Positions 25,914-36,560 of a stretch of DNA of 64,000 nucleotides are shown in pieces. The stretch's first letter is position 1; each line of letters begins with the position of its first letter. A program made the translations under genes and the position numbers. Below the pieces are notes generated by a model that made no database searches, had not been told where the DNA came from, and was given only the letters and a program-made list of their open reading frames with translations. This stretch comes from Pseudomonas nicosulfuronedens (GTDB lineage: Bacteria > Pseudomonadota > Gammaproteobacteria > Pseudomonadales > Pseudomonadaceae), in the NCBI RefSeq assembly GCF_005877905.1, contig NZ_SWDV01000001.1:186001-250000 (forward strand). Reading direction: 5' to 3'.

Positions 25914-26594
25914 TCACACCCGTCCGGTCACCGGTATGCACGCGCCGGTGATGGCTGCCGCTGCATCCGAGGCCAGGAACAGCAAGGTCGCCGCCAACTG
26001 CTCCGGCTTCACCCAGCGATCGAACTCGGCCTCGGGCATGTCGGCCCGGTTCTGCGGGGTGTCGATGATGCTCGGCATCAGCGCGTTGACGGTGATGCGC
26101 GCGTCCTTCAGCTCTTCCGCCAACGCCTCGGTCAGGCGCATGACGCCGGCCTTGGCCGCGGCATAGGCGCCCATGCCCAGCGCCGCGCGTGTCGCCGCTG
26201 CCGCGGCGATATTGAGAATGCGTCCGTGCCCGCGTTCCTTCAGGTGAGCCAGCGCGGCCTGGCTGGAGACCACGGCGGTGCGCAGGTTGACGCGGTACAT
26301 CAGGTCCCAGGTGTCGACGTCGCCGTCAGCCAGGGTTTCCCAGTGGAAGCCGCCGGCCACGTTGATCAGCGCGTCCAGGCCGCCGAAATGCTCGTTGACC
26401 TGCTCCAGCGCGGCGCGTGCGGCGGCAGAATCAGTGAGGTCGATACCGCCGATGGACAGCGCACCTGCCTGTGGATAACGCGGGCCGACGGCGCGATCGA
26501 GCAGGGCGACCTGCCAGCCGGCCTCGGCGAACGCCTGGCCGACCACGCTACCCAGATGGCCGAAGCCGCCGGTGATGGCGACGATCCTGTTCAT
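25914..26594 (-). CDS. Short-chain dehydrogenase/reductase
   Basis: This 226-residue classical SDR has the cofactor motif TGGFGHLG near the N-terminus (residues about 8-15) and the NAG-equivalent NVAGG at about 79. The catalytic YAAAK lies at about 144-148, with the preceding serine position occupied by alanines (NIAAAAATRAALGMGAY). The usual Ser of the Ser-Tyr-Lys triad is therefore not evident, which is unusual and may mean weak or altered activity. The protein is slightly shorter than the typical 245 to 255 residues. It stands alone between repeats, and no pathway can be inferred. Confidence 0.8.
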   Translation of the reverse strand: MNRIVAITGGFGHLGSVVGQAFAEAGWQVALLDRAVGPRYPQAGALSIGGIDLTDSAAARAALEQVNEHFGGLDALINVAGGFHWETLADGDVDTWDLMYRVNLRTAVVSSQAALAHLKERGHGRILNIAAAAATRAALGMGAYAAAKAGVMRLTEALAEELKDARITVNALMPSIIDTPQNRADMPEAEFDRWVKPEQLAATLLFLASDAAAAITGACIPVTGRV

Positions 26595-26733
26595 GCTGCT
26601 ACCTCGTGACGGTGGGAGAGGCGTTCTTATAGGGGTAGCAGGTGTTGCGCGAAAGGTCGCGGGCGCCAGATGAGGGGACGGATCGGGACGGGAGCTTTTG
26701 GAAGGAAGCTCGGGGAGTTTCGGTGCTGCGCGC

Positions 26734-26779
26734 CCCTCTCCCCAACCCTCCCCCTTCAGGGATAGGGTTGGGGAGAGGG
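26734..26779. repeat. CCCTCTCCCC-type stem-loop repeat
   Basis: Arms CCCTCTCCCCAACCCT and AGGGTTGGGGAGAGGG pair perfectly around a short C-rich loop. It is the same family as the hairpins after flhA. It lies just past the end of the adenine deaminase gene and may act as its transcript end. Confidence 0.75.
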
Positions 26780-26804
26780 TCTTACAGGCCGACGCCGGAC
26801 CTCA

Positions 26805-27779
<975 letters not shown>

Positions 27780-27951
27780 TCAGGCGTCGCCATTGGCACA
27801 CAGGCCGACCCGGCAAGCAATTGGCAGCGGGGCGGCGAGCCCCATCACGCTGTGGACAGGGATAATTCTGACGCAAAAGACAGATATCCGCGAAATCTTC
27901 CGACCGGGTCGCTTCTTAGAATCGCGTTTCCTCCTTCACCCGGCCCATCCG

Positions 27952-28431
27952 ATGAACAAGATTCTTTTGGCACTGCTGCTGGCCCTGGCCCTGGCGGCCT
28001 GCGGGCAACCTGGCGACCTGGAGTACAACGAGGCGGTGACCTCGGCTTTCCTGCGCGACCTGCAGCGGATTGACCGGGACATGGAGGGCTTGATCAACGG
28101 CGACTTCGACACCCGTCGCACGACGCCCTCCACTCCACCGGTGAAGAACCCCGGCGACCACATCGTCGAACTCGAGAAGAACCTGAACCGGGTGCAGCAG
28201 CTCCAGCACAGCGAAGAAGCCAGCAAGTTTGCCAGCAGCCTCTCGCATTACTACGAACTGCAGATCGGCTACTACCAGCAACTCAAGCGTTATGTGGAGA
28301 CCGATGACAAGGCGCAGAAGGAGCTCCTCGCGCAGGACCTGGCGAGCGCTTACCAGACGCTGCGGGCACTGCCGGAGCAGATCTTCGCCGTGCAGAAGCA
28401 ATTCCTGGAGCGCACCAGCCTGCCTCACTGA
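27952..28431 (+). CDS. Small DUF3053-like lipoprotein
   Basis: This 159-residue protein has a signal peptide with a lipobox (MNKILLALLLALALAACGQ), so it is probably lipidated at Cys17 and held in a membrane; Gly at +2 suggests the outer membrane. The mature part is hydrophilic and helical (EEASKFASSLSHYYELQIGY), like the DUF3053/YiaF type, but I do not recognise a precise family. It is divergent from the adenine deaminase and 97 bases ahead of the calcium antiporter. Function unknown. Confidence 0.75.
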   Translation: MNKILLALLLALALAACGQPGDLEYNEAVTSAFLRDLQRIDRDMEGLINGDFDTRRTTPSTPPVKNPGDHIVELEKNLNRVQQLQHSEEASKFASSLSHYYELQIGYYQQLKRYVETDDKAQKELLAQDLASAYQTLRALPEQIFAVQKQFLERTSLPH

Positions 28432-28528
28432 GGGGCTGCCGCCCTGTCGCACCGGCGTCCGCTGGTGCGGCTTCCGAGCATTGCCTAAGATGGCGCACTC
28501 GCCTCTTACGGAATGGACATCCCCCTCG

Positions 28529-29611
28529 ATGCTGCGCGCGCTCAAAGAAGAAAAATTCCTCCTCCTCGCCCTGCTGGTGGCGATTGCGGTGTACCCGCTG
28601 GAACACAGCCTGCTGGGCGGCGGCAAGCTGCTCGCGGGGATCACCGCCAGTGCGCTGCTGGCGGTGATCATTGGCGTCTCGCTGCGCGTGGCGCACCACG
28701 CCGAGATCCTCGCTGAGAAGGTCGGCGAGCCCTACGGCACCATGATCCTGACCCTGGCGGCAGTGCTGGTGGAGGTGGTGATCCTGGCGATCATGATGGG
28801 CCACAACCACTCGCCGACCCTGGCGCGCGACACCATCTACGCCGCGGTGATGCTCGACATGAACGGCATTCTCGGCCTGGCCGCGCTGCTCGGCGGGTTG
28901 AAGCACGGCGAGCAGTCGTACAACGACGACTCGGGCAAGACCTACGTGACCATGATCCTCACCGCCGTGGGCATCTCCATGGTGGTGCCGGAGCTGATCC
29001 CGGCCGAGCAGTGGAAGCTCTACTCGTTCTTCACCATCGGCTGCATGGTCATGCTCTACGCGCTGTTCCTGCGCATGCAGACCGGCCAGCACAGCTACTT
29101 CTTCAGCTACAACTACGCCACCCACGGCGAGCACGGCGAAGGCCACGAGGCCCCCGGTAACAGCAAGCAGTCCATGGGCCTGCTGGTAGTCGGCGTGGTG
29201 CTGATCGGCGCGCTGGCGGAGGTGATGTCCAAGGCTCTCGACGTCGGCCTGGAAGGCAGCGGCGTGCCGCCCATCGTGCCGGCGCTGCTGGTGGCGGCGA
29301 TCTCCGCCAGCCCGGAAATCCTCACCGCCCTGCGCGCGGCCATGGCCAACCGCATGCAGCCGGTGGTCAACATCGCCCTGGGTGCCTCGCTGTCGACCGT
29401 GATCCTCACCGTGCCGGTGATCGAGGCCCTGGCGCTGTTCAAGGGCCAGCCGATCCAGATGGCGATGACCCCGCTGCAGACCGGCATGATGTTCATCACC
29501 CTGATGGTCGCCGGCTACAACCTGCATGATGGCAAGACCAACGCCATCGAGGGCATGACCCACTTCGTGCTGTTCGCCACCTTCCTGATGCTGTCGTTCA
29601 TGGGACTCTGA
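28529..29611 (+). CDS. CaCA-family calcium/proton antiporter (ChaA type)
   Basis: This 360-residue inner-membrane protein has about eleven helices and the two alpha-repeat signatures of the cation exchanger family. These are GEPYGTMILTLAAVLVEVVI in the first half and VAAISASPEILTALRAAMAN, with an acidic residue in SPE, in the second. A short His/Glu-rich loop (HGEHGEGHEAPG) joins the halves. ChaA proteins export Ca2+ or Na+ in exchange for H+. The ATG at 28529 is chosen, but an in-frame ATG at 28490 (13 residues more) is possible because neither has a clear ribosome binding site. The next gene starts two bases after the stop. Confidence 0.85.
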   Translation: MLRALKEEKFLLLALLVAIAVYPLEHSLLGGGKLLAGITASALLAVIIGVSLRVAHHAEILAEKVGEPYGTMILTLAAVLVEVVILAIMMGHNHSPTLARDTIYAAVMLDMNGILGLAALLGGLKHGEQSYNDDSGKTYVTMILTAVGISMVVPELIPAEQWKLYSFFTIGCMVMLYALFLRMQTGQHSYFFSYNYATHGEHGEGHEAPGNSKQSMGLLVVGVVLIGALAEVMSKALDVGLEGSGVPPIVPALLVAAISASPEILTALRAAMANRMQPVVNIALGASLSTVILTVPVIEALALFKGQPIQMAMTPLQTGMMFITLMVAGYNLHDGKTNAIEGMTHFVLFATFLMLSFMGL

Positions 29612-29613
29612 CC

Positions 29614-30120
29614 ATGCTCAAGCTGTACCTCGCCGGCCCCGACGTGTTCCTTCCCGATGCCTTCGAGCAGGGCGAGCGGCTCAAGGCCCTGTGCGCCGAA
29701 TTCGGCGTGCAGGGGCTCTACCCGCTGGATCATTCGGTGCCGGAGGGAGTCGTCGAGCCGGTCGAACAGGCTCGCTGGATCTACCAGGCGAACCTCGAAC
29801 TGATCCGCCAGGCGGATGCGGTGCTGGCCAACCTCAACCCCTTCCGCGGTGCCGAGCCGGACAGCGGCACGGCCTTCGAACTGGGCTACGCCGCCGCGCT
29901 GGGCAAACCGCTGTTCGGCTACATCGACGAAGGCGGTAGCTGCGCGGAACGCTTGCCCTGTGAGTGGCAAGGCGAAGAGCCGAGTCGCGACCGCGACGGC
30001 AACCAGATCGAGGGCTTCGGCCTGCCGCTGAACCTGATGCTCGGCGTGCCGGCGAAGATCGCCGTGGGCGGGGCGCGCGAGGCGCTGCAACTCCTTCGAA
30101 GGGAGCTGCCACATCTGTAG
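29614..30120 (+). CDS. Nucleoside 2-deoxyribosyltransferase-like protein
   Basis: This 168-residue protein belongs to the nucleoside 2-deoxyribosyltransferase family, which moves deoxyribose between bases or hydrolyses deoxynucleoside monophosphates. The signature YLAGPDVFLP is at the N-terminus, ADAVLANLNPFRGAEPDSGT carries the substrate-binding acid, and AFELGYAAALGKPLFGY includes the catalytic glutamate. It is coupled to the calcium antiporter gene (two-base gap) and ends at a strong terminator. It may serve purine or pyrimidine salvage together with the nearby adenine deaminase, but that is inference. Confidence 0.85.
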   Translation: MLKLYLAGPDVFLPDAFEQGERLKALCAEFGVQGLYPLDHSVPEGVVEPVEQARWIYQANLELIRQADAVLANLNPFRGAEPDSGTAFELGYAAALGKPLFGYIDEGGSCAERLPCEWQGEEPSRDRDGNQIEGFGLPLNLMLGVPAKIAVGGAREALQLLRRELPHL

Positions 30121-30135
30121 AAGCCGTTCGCCTGA

Positions 30136-30170
30136 CAACAAAAAACGCGCCCTTGGGCGCGTTTTTTGTT
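30136..30170. terminator. Bidirectional Rho-independent terminator
   Basis: AAAAAACGCGCCC and GGGCGCGTTTTTT flank a TT loop. It has a U-run in both directions, serving the rightward deoxyribosyltransferase gene and the leftward tonB gene. Confidence 0.9.
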
Positions 30171-30186
30171 GGGCTCGCAAGGGCCG

Positions 30187-31209
30187 TCAGCGACGCCCTT
30201 CGAGCTTGAAGAAGAACACCTTGGTCGCCTGGCGGGCGACGATCCGGCCACCGCTGACGCGCGGCTCGAAGCGCCACTTGTCCATGGCGTCGCGCACGGC
30301 GTTGTCGAACATGCGCGGCGGCGAGGACTCCAGCACCTGGATATCGGCGATGCGACCATCGCTGGTGATGGTGAACAGCACCTTCACCCGGCCTTCGATA
30401 CTGCGGTTCAGCGCCATGCGCGGGTAAACCGGTGGGTCCATGCGCAGCGGCTTGATGTCGCTGTCGTTCAGGCTACCAGTGGGCAGGCCGGCAGGGCCTT
30501 GCGAGCCGGTCGGCGCAGCCTGGGCGCCCTGGGTGAACTGGCCGACGGTCGGCGCGGCGGGCGGCGGCGGGGCGGCCGGGGTCGGTGGCGCGGCGGCTTC
30601 CTCTGCGGGCTCCGGGTCCGGCTCGGGCTTGGGTTTCGGCTTGGGCTTGGGCGACACCTTGGGCACAGCCTTCTCGGGCGGCTTGGGTTTGGGCTTGGGC
30701 TTTTCTACCGGCTTGGGCGGCTCGATCGGCTTGGGCGGCTCGGGTTCCGGCGGCGGCGGGGTCGGTGCGGCGGCGGGAGGCTGCTGAACTTCGGGCTTGG
30801 GTGGCAGCGTAACGACGCTCACCTGCATGGCCTTGGGCATTTCGCCGGCGCCCAGGTTCAGCTCGGCCGGAGTGGGCATCACCCAGACCAGCGCGGCGAC
30901 GATGGCCACGTGCATGGCGATCGCCAGGCCCGAGGACTTCCACCAGCCACCGGGGGGCGGCGGCTGGTCGCCTTCTTCCACCCCTTCAACCGGCGCGGCA
31001 TAGGGGATCAGGACCTCTTCGGGAACCACTTCCTCGTCGCGGCGGGGGCCCGCACAACTGACGAGTCGCAAGGTGGCCTCATTGACGCGCTGGGCGTTCA
31101 CGCTGGGCAAATGGGCGCCGTCATCCGCCGCGGCGGAAGTGAACAGCTGTTCCTCAGCGTCTACGGCAGGACTTGCGTCCGCCGCCTTACGCGGTTGGGG
31201 TAACGACAT
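30187..31209 (-). CDS. tonB: TonB energy-transducing protein (TonB1 type)
   Basis: This 340-residue inner-membrane protein transmits proton-motive force to TonB-dependent outer-membrane receptors. As in P. aeruginosa TonB1, a long cytoplasmic extension (about 90 residues) precedes the single membrane anchor (GLAIAMHVAIVAALVWVM). A P/K/E-rich periplasm-spanning region (EPEPPKPIEPPKPVEKPKP and similar) comes next. The C-terminal TonB domain (YPRMALNRSIEGRVKVLFTI; RMFDNAVRDAMDKWRFEP) ends the protein. No exbB or exbD is adjacent. A Fur-type box is about 40 bases before the start, so iron control is likely. Confidence 0.95.
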   Translation of the reverse strand: MSLPQPRKAADASPAVDAEEQLFTSAAADDGAHLPSVNAQRVNEATLRLVSCAGPRRDEEVVPEEVLIPYAAPVEGVEEGDQPPPPGGWWKSSGLAIAMHVAIVAALVWVMPTPAELNLGAGEMPKAMQVSVVTLPPKPEVQQPPAAAPTPPPPEPEPPKPIEPPKPVEKPKPKPKPPEKAVPKVSPKPKPKPKPEPDPEPAEEAAAPPTPAAPPPPAAPTVGQFTQGAQAAPTGSQGPAGLPTGSLNDSDIKPLRMDPPVYPRMALNRSIEGRVKVLFTITSDGRIADIQVLESSPPRMFDNAVRDAMDKWRFEPRVSGGRIVARQATKVFFFKLEGRR

Positions 31210-31248
31210 GAGAAAGCCTGCGGGAAGAGTTCACGAAGCAGTATCTGC

Positions 31249-31267
31249 TGATAATTATTATCATTCA
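31249..31267 (-). promoter_or_regulatory. Fur-type box upstream of tonB
   Basis: TGATAATTATTATCATTC matches the Fur consensus GATAATGATAATCATTATC in most positions and is centred about 48 bases before the tonB ATG. Confidence 0.75.
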
Positions 31268-31294
31268 CTCGTTACGCGAGGGCAACCTTCTCTG

Positions 31295-32257
31295 TCAGAT
31301 CGGTGCGATGGCGCAGCGCAAAAGGTCGTCCTGCAAGGCCTGTGGATCAAGCTCAGCGGCCAGGATCAGCTCTATCCGGCTGTCTTTGCGCCAGGCGCTG
31401 GGCGTCCACGGCGCCGGACCGACGGTACGGTTGCAGGCCAGCCAGGCGTCCTCGCCGTGCAGCACCGCCTTGGCCCGCAACAGGCCAGGAAGCCCGGCCA
31501 GCCAGGCATCCAGCTCGGCGGTGCGGAACCGCCAGTCACGGTGGAAGCGCCAGCCGACCGCCTGTCGGCCCTCTTCGACGCGCACCTGGCGCAACGGCGA
31601 TTCACGGCGCAATAGCATCGCCGGTTCACCTGGCGAAGTGCCCTGCGGCAAATCAGCGCCCACCGCTTCGATCGATGTACTCGGCAGCTCATCCAGAGAC
31701 AGCCGGCCCTGAGTCGTCCAGCGCAACGGCAGCTCCGGCAAGCGCGCCACCAGTGCCGCACGCGCCGCACCATCCAGGGCTTCGGACTTGTTCATCAGCA
31801 ACAGCGCTGCGTCGCCCAGCGCCTGTTGCTGCGCTTCGGGCAAGAGTTGCCCGGCGGCCAGTGCGGCGGCATCCAGCACCATCACCAGCGGCTGCACGGC
31901 AAGCACGCCCTGCCAGGGCGCGGCGTGCAGTTGCGCAAGCAGCTGCGCGGGATGACCCAGGCCGGACGGCTCGATGAAGACACGTTGCGGCCGGGCCTTG
32001 CGCAGCAGCCGGCCGAGGCCGACCTGGAACGGCGCGCCGTTCACGCAGCACAGGCAGCCACCGGCGACTTCGCCCAGGGCGATGCCATCCTCGTCGCGGG
32101 ATAACAGCGCGGCGTCCAGGCCAACCTGGCCGAATTCGTTGACCAGCACAGCCCAGCGTTCGCCTGCCGGGCGTTGCGCCAGCAAGTCCTGCAGCAGGCT
32201 GGTCTTGCCCGCCCCGAGGGGGCCGGCAATGAGATGAGTCGGGATCTGCTTCAACAT
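31295..32257 (-). CDS. COG0523 (CobW-type) metal-chaperone GTPase, first of two
   Basis: This 320-residue G3E-family GTPase has GPLGAGKTS at residues about 12-20 (Walker A). The metal-binding CxCC motif is in GEVAGGCLCCVNG (about 62-72), and the guanine-specificity motif NKSE is at about 158. The C-terminal CobW domain (RWTTQGRLSLDEL to WRFHRDWRF) is present. COG0523 proteins deliver zinc, or cobalt for B12, to target enzymes. It resembles PA5532 by position next to tonB1. I see no Zur box directly upstream. It is divergent from a small secreted protein gene 77 bases away. Confidence 0.85.
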   Translation of the reverse strand: MLKQIPTHLIAGPLGAGKTSLLQDLLAQRPAGERWAVLVNEFGQVGLDAALLSRDEDGIALGEVAGGCLCCVNGAPFQVGLGRLLRKARPQRVFIEPSGLGHPAQLLAQLHAAPWQGVLAVQPLVMVLDAAALAAGQLLPEAQQQALGDAALLLMNKSEALDGAARAALVARLPELPLRWTTQGRLSLDELPSTSIEAVGADLPQGTSPGEPAMLLRRESPLRQVRVEEGRQAVGWRFHRDWRFRTAELDAWLAGLPGLLRAKAVLHGEDAWLACNRTVGPAPWTPSAWRKDSRIELILAAELDPQALQDDLLRCAIAPI

Positions 32258-32334
32258 TCGCCCATGGTGCCGCCTGACGCTCGCCGGGAAAAGCGCTAGA
32301 GTCGCGGCTTCGTCACGCCACCCCCGGATCGATC

Positions 32335-32691
32335 ATGCGCCTGTTGCTGCCCCTCGCCCTCGCCTGCCTGCCCCTGCTTGCCCACGGCGAGGCCTGCGTG
32401 GTGCACACCCAGGGCAAGGACGTCGACGTGAAAGTCTGCCAGCAGAACCGCACCATCCCGGAAAAACTCTTCCGCGAGGGCTTCTGCCAGCCGCAGCTGA
32501 AAGACCAGAAGGTCGAGGTGACCTACGCCGAAAATTGTCCCAGCGGCGCCTTCGGTGTCTGCGAGAACGCCCAGACCCAGGGCGTGCCCTACCGCCAGGA
32601 CATCCACTACTACGGCGTAGCCAGCGACGCGCGCGTCCTCCAGCCATTCTGCGAGCAGCAGAGCAATGGCCACTGGCGCAAACCACTGTAG
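32335..32691 (+). CDS. Small secreted cysteine-containing protein, unknown function
   Basis: This 118-residue protein has a signal peptide (MRLLLPLALACLPLLAHGEA) and a mature part with six cysteines (ACVV, KVCQ, GFCQ, ENCP, GVCEN, PFCEQ). It is therefore probably a disulfide-bonded periplasmic or secreted protein. I do not recognise a family. It sits inside the tonB-zinc region between two GTPase genes on the other strand and is followed by its own strong terminator, so it is a single-gene transcript. A role in metal handling is only suggested by context. Confidence 0.72.
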   Translation: MRLLLPLALACLPLLAHGEACVVHTQGKDVDVKVCQQNRTIPEKLFREGFCQPQLKDQKVEVTYAENCPSGAFGVCENAQTQGVPYRQDIHYYGVASDARVLQPFCEQQSNGHWRKPL

Positions 32692-32782
32692 CGGTCATCG
32701 CCCTGTCACACGGCTCGGGCTTACTGTCGGCGGGTACCTCACACCCTCCCGGCACCCCACGCCGGACATGATCTTGGTGAAT

Positions 32783-32814
32783 TGGGCCGCTCTCCCCGGG
32801 TGGCCCATTTTTTT
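32783..32814 (+). terminator. Rho-independent terminator
   Basis: TGGGCCGC and the facing GGTGGCCCA enclose a C/T-rich loop, followed by TTTTTTT. It ends the 32335-32691 gene. Confidence 0.85.
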
Positions 32815-32828
32815 GCCCGCGGGAAACC

Positions 32829-33460
32829 TCAGCCGAGCCAGTCGAGCGTCAGCAGCAGGCGGCGCTCACCCGGCGCCGGCAGCGGCGAGCGGTGGACGAT
32901 GCCTGCGCCCAGATTGCCGGCCCATTTCTCGCCCTTGAACAGCCCCACGTCGCCGGCGGACATCTGACGTATCTCGGCCCGGCTGACCGGTTCTGCCGCC
33001 GCATCGCCCAGCCGCGCACGGGCCATGGCCCACTCCTCCAGCCACTGGCTGGCGGGCCCGGCATAGGTAGTGACCAGGCGCAGCGGCACGTGATCGACGT
33101 GGAAGCGCGGACACATGGCCTTGTCCAGGCTACGCAGGCGCAAACCGATACGCCTTGCGCCGGTCAGGCAGGCGAAGGCTTCGGCCAGCCATTGCAGGTC
33201 ACTGCGAAACAGCGTGCAGCCATCGAGCATCGCGTACTGGCACAGCAGGTCGCCCAGCTCGACGCGCTCATCGAGCACTTCCAGGCTTTGCCTGAGGTCC
33301 AGTCCCTGGGTGCTCAACCAACCCGCGAAAGTACTGATTTCCGGGTACAGCGTGCGTTGCCAGACCGCCAGATTGACATCTTCCTTGAGCACTTCGGCTA
33401 GTACCTGGGGGTCGTCGCCAAGCACCTGGCGCGGCCAGGCAGGGGTTTGGAGGGCGAGCA

Positions 33461-33461
<1 letters not shown>
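32829..33461 (-). CDS. DUF1826 protein of the zinc-responsive operon
   Basis: This 210-residue protein matches the DUF1826 family by its central block (ARRIGLRLRSLDKAMCPRFH, then VDHVPLRLVTTYAGPASQWL) and by a C-terminal His-containing segment (GEKWAGNLGAGIVHRSPLPA). Conserved Cys, His and Asp residues in these blocks could bind a metal. Its start overlaps the zigA-like stop by one base (TGATG), so it is the third gene of the dksA2 operon. The family has no established biochemical role; position in a Zur-type operon suggests action during zinc limitation. Confidence 0.78.
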
Positions 33462-34663
<1,202 letters not shown>

Positions 34664-34683
34664 GGTGGGCTTCTCCAGGAAAT

Positions 34684-35088
34684 TCAGGCTTCGCGGACGT
34701 GCAGTTCGCGCCGTTCCTGGCGCTCCTTGGCCTCGATGCACAGCGAGGCGGTGGGGCGCAGCAGCAGGCGGCGCAAGCCGATCGGTTCGCCGGTTTCCTC
34801 GCACCAGCCGTAATCGCCCCGGGCCAGGCGCTCCAGCGCCTGGTCGATCTTGTCGAGCAGCTTCTTCTCACGTTCCAGCAGGCGCAGTTGCCACTGGCGC
34901 GACTCCTCGCGACTGGCGACATCGGCTTCGTCGCTGGCCCGCTCGGGGTCCTGCAGTGCCTGGAATTCTTCTTCGATGCGGACCTGCAGCTCGTCGCGCT
35001 GGTCCAGCAGCAATGCGCGGAAATAGCCCTGTTGCGCCTCGCTCATGTAGGCCTCGCCGGGCTGGGCGAGCAGTTCCTGTTCGGTCAT
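34684..35088 (-). CDS. dksA2: DksA2, zinc-independent RNA polymerase regulator
   Basis: This 134-residue DksA-family protein has the coiled-coil tip and globular parts ([40 protein letters not shown]). Standard DksA binds zinc with four cysteines. Here the second and fourth are replaced (CEET and CIEA instead of CxxC pairs), leaving two, which is the DksA2 pattern that works without bound zinc. DksA2 acts with ppGpp at RNA polymerase when zinc is scarce. It is first in the operon, 31 bases from a Zur-type box. Confidence 0.92.
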   Translation of the reverse strand: MTEQELLAQPGEAYMSEAQQGYFRALLLDQRDELQVRIEEEFQALQDPERASDEADVASREESRQWQLRLLEREKKLLDKIDQALERLARGDYGWCEETGEPIGLRRLLLRPTASLCIEAKERQERRELHVREA

Positions 35089-35118
35089 GACCGTCTCCGG
35101 AAGGGAGTGATCTTTTAT

Positions 35119-35131
35119 GTTATATTATAAC
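35119..35131. promoter_or_regulatory. Zur-type box between dksA2 and the 35204 gene
   Basis: GTTATATTATAAC is a near-perfect palindrome matching the gammaproteobacterial Zur core GTTATAnTATAAC. It lies 31 bases before dksA2 on one side and 73 bases before the secreted protein gene on the other, so it may control both. An identical copy is at 35638-35650. Confidence 0.8.
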
Positions 35132-35203
35132 AATGCACGCTCGACAATAGCCTGCCGACGTGCGATATCGACGCTTCGCTCCACCCGCCTGCCGAGACCC
35201 TCA

Positions 35204-35605
35204 ATGCTGCGCCGCACCTTGCTTCTCTGCCTGTTCGCTCCCTTCGCCCATGGCAGCGGTACCGCACCGCTGCCGTTTCCCGGCGAAAAGCCGGCGCGCT
35301 GCACCTGGTCAGCCTCGGTGCTGGCCTGCATGGACGATTCAGGGAATCTCTACAGCGTCGCCACCCAGGGCCACGACACCTACCTGCGTGGCTTCGAGGC
35401 GAGCAGCGGACGGCGCTGGGCGCAGACCGGCACGCGCTACGGCAGCCTGACCTTCTTCAGCGGCGTAACCAGCGATGGCCAGGTGTGGGTTGGTACCAGC
35501 CGCGGTATCGGCTGGACCAACATCAGCCGCTTCAGCAGTTCCTCGGGCGACAGCGCGCGCCTGACCTGCGGCCGGGTCAGCGGCTGCAAGCAGCAGCCTC
35601 GCTAA
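35204..35605 (+). CDS. Small secreted protein in the zinc-responsive cluster, unknown function
   Basis: This 133-residue protein begins with a signal peptide (MLRRTLLLCLFAPFAHGSG). The mature part is G/S-rich with beta-type repeats (DDSGNLYSVATQGHDTYLRG; SDGQVWVGTSRGIGWTN) and four cysteines (CTW, ACMD, TCGR, GCKQ). I do not recognise a family; the repeats faintly recall small beta-propeller or lipocalin-like secreted proteins. The ATG at 35204 starts the signal peptide; the longer frame from 35117 crosses the Zur box. A Zur-type box on each side of the gene suggests zinc control. Confidence 0.72.
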   Translation: MLRRTLLLCLFAPFAHGSGTAPLPFPGEKPARCTWSASVLACMDDSGNLYSVATQGHDTYLRGFEASSGRRWAQTGTRYGSLTFFSGVTSDGQVWVGTSRGIGWTNISRFSSSSGDSARLTCGRVSGCKQQPR

Positions 35606-35637
35606 AGACCATTGCGGGATCGCCGGGAAGCAAATAC

Positions 35638-35650
35638 GTTATATTATAAC
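35638..35650 (+). promoter_or_regulatory. Zur-type box upstream of folE2
   Basis: GTTATATTATAAC is the same 13-mer as at 35119-35131, followed by AAT in both. It ends 22 bases before the folE2 ATG. Confidence 0.82.
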
Positions 35651-35672
35651 AATTGCCGATCGTGACCCGCCC

Positions 35673-36560
35673 ATGACCTCCCTGCTCCCGGACATCGCCT
35701 GCCAATCCACCCGCCTGCCCATTCCGCTCGATTGGGTCGGCATGCAAGGCATCGCCGCGCCGCTGCGTATCGCGGGCGAGCGCGTTGCCGCGTATGCCGA
35801 TGCCGGCGTCAGCCTCGACGAAGCGGAGGCGCGCGGCATCCACATGTCACGGCTGTACCTGGCTCTGGAGGCACTGGCGGAAGCGGAGCTTTCACCCACC
35901 CTGCTGCGTGACCTGCTCAAGCAGTTTCTCCGCAGCCACGCGCAGCTCTCCCGCCGCGCCAGCCTGGCACTGCGTTTCGAACTGATGCTGCGACGACCGG
36001 CACTGGTCAGCCCGCTGAGCGGTTGGAAGCGCTATCCCTGCGAGATCCATGTGCAGCTTGAGGACGATGCGCTGCAGCTGGAGTTGCGTCTGAGCCTGCC
36101 CTATTCCTCGACCTGCCCGTGCTCGGCGGCACTCGCTCGCCAGTTGATCCAGGAGCGCTTCGACAGCGACTTCGCCGGCCGACCACTGAAGGCCAGCGAG
36201 GTCCGCGCCTGGCTAGGCAGCCCGCAGGGCATAGTCGCCACGCCGCACAGCCAGCGCAGCGAGGCACAGCTGAAGGTGCAACTCGGTCCGACCGCGCGGG
36301 CATTCGCCTTCAGCGAGCTGATCGACCAAGCCGAAGAAGCCCTCGGCACCGCCGTGCAGACGGCGGTGAAACGCGCCGACGAACAGGCCTTCGCCCTGGC
36401 CAACGGGCAGAACCTGATGTTCTGCGAGGACGCCGCACGCCGGCTGCACCGGGCGCTGCTGCAGCGCGAAGAAGTGTCAGGTTTCGAGGTGCGCGTGGTG
36501 CATGCGGAAAGCCTGCACGCCCACGATGCGGTAGCGGTGAGTCGCTGGAGGCGCGACTAG
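35673..36560 (+). CDS. folE2: GTP cyclohydrolase IB (FolE2)
   Basis: This 295-residue enzyme makes 7,8-dihydroneopterin triphosphate from GTP, the first step to folate and tetrahydrobiopterin. Type IB enzymes can use Mn or other metals, so they replace zinc-dependent FolE when zinc is scarce. Visible are the catalytic cysteine block YSSTCPCSAALA (Cys about residue 149), HMSRLYLAL in the first half and AEALGTAVQTAVKRADEQ in the second half. The upstream Zur-type box fits this role. The 3' end overlaps the convergent acetyltransferase gene by four bases. Confidence 0.93.
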   Translation: MTSLLPDIACQSTRLPIPLDWVGMQGIAAPLRIAGERVAAYADAGVSLDEAEARGIHMSRLYLALEALAEAELSPTLLRDLLKQFLRSHAQLSRRASLALRFELMLRRPALVSPLSGWKRYPCEIHVQLEDDALQLELRLSLPYSSTCPCSAALARQLIQERFDSDFAGRPLKASEVRAWLGSPQGIVATPHSQRSEAQLKVQLGPTARAFAFSELIDQAEEALGTAVQTAVKRADEQAFALANGQNLMFCEDAARRLHRALLQREEVSGFEVRVVHAESLHAHDAVAVSRWRRD

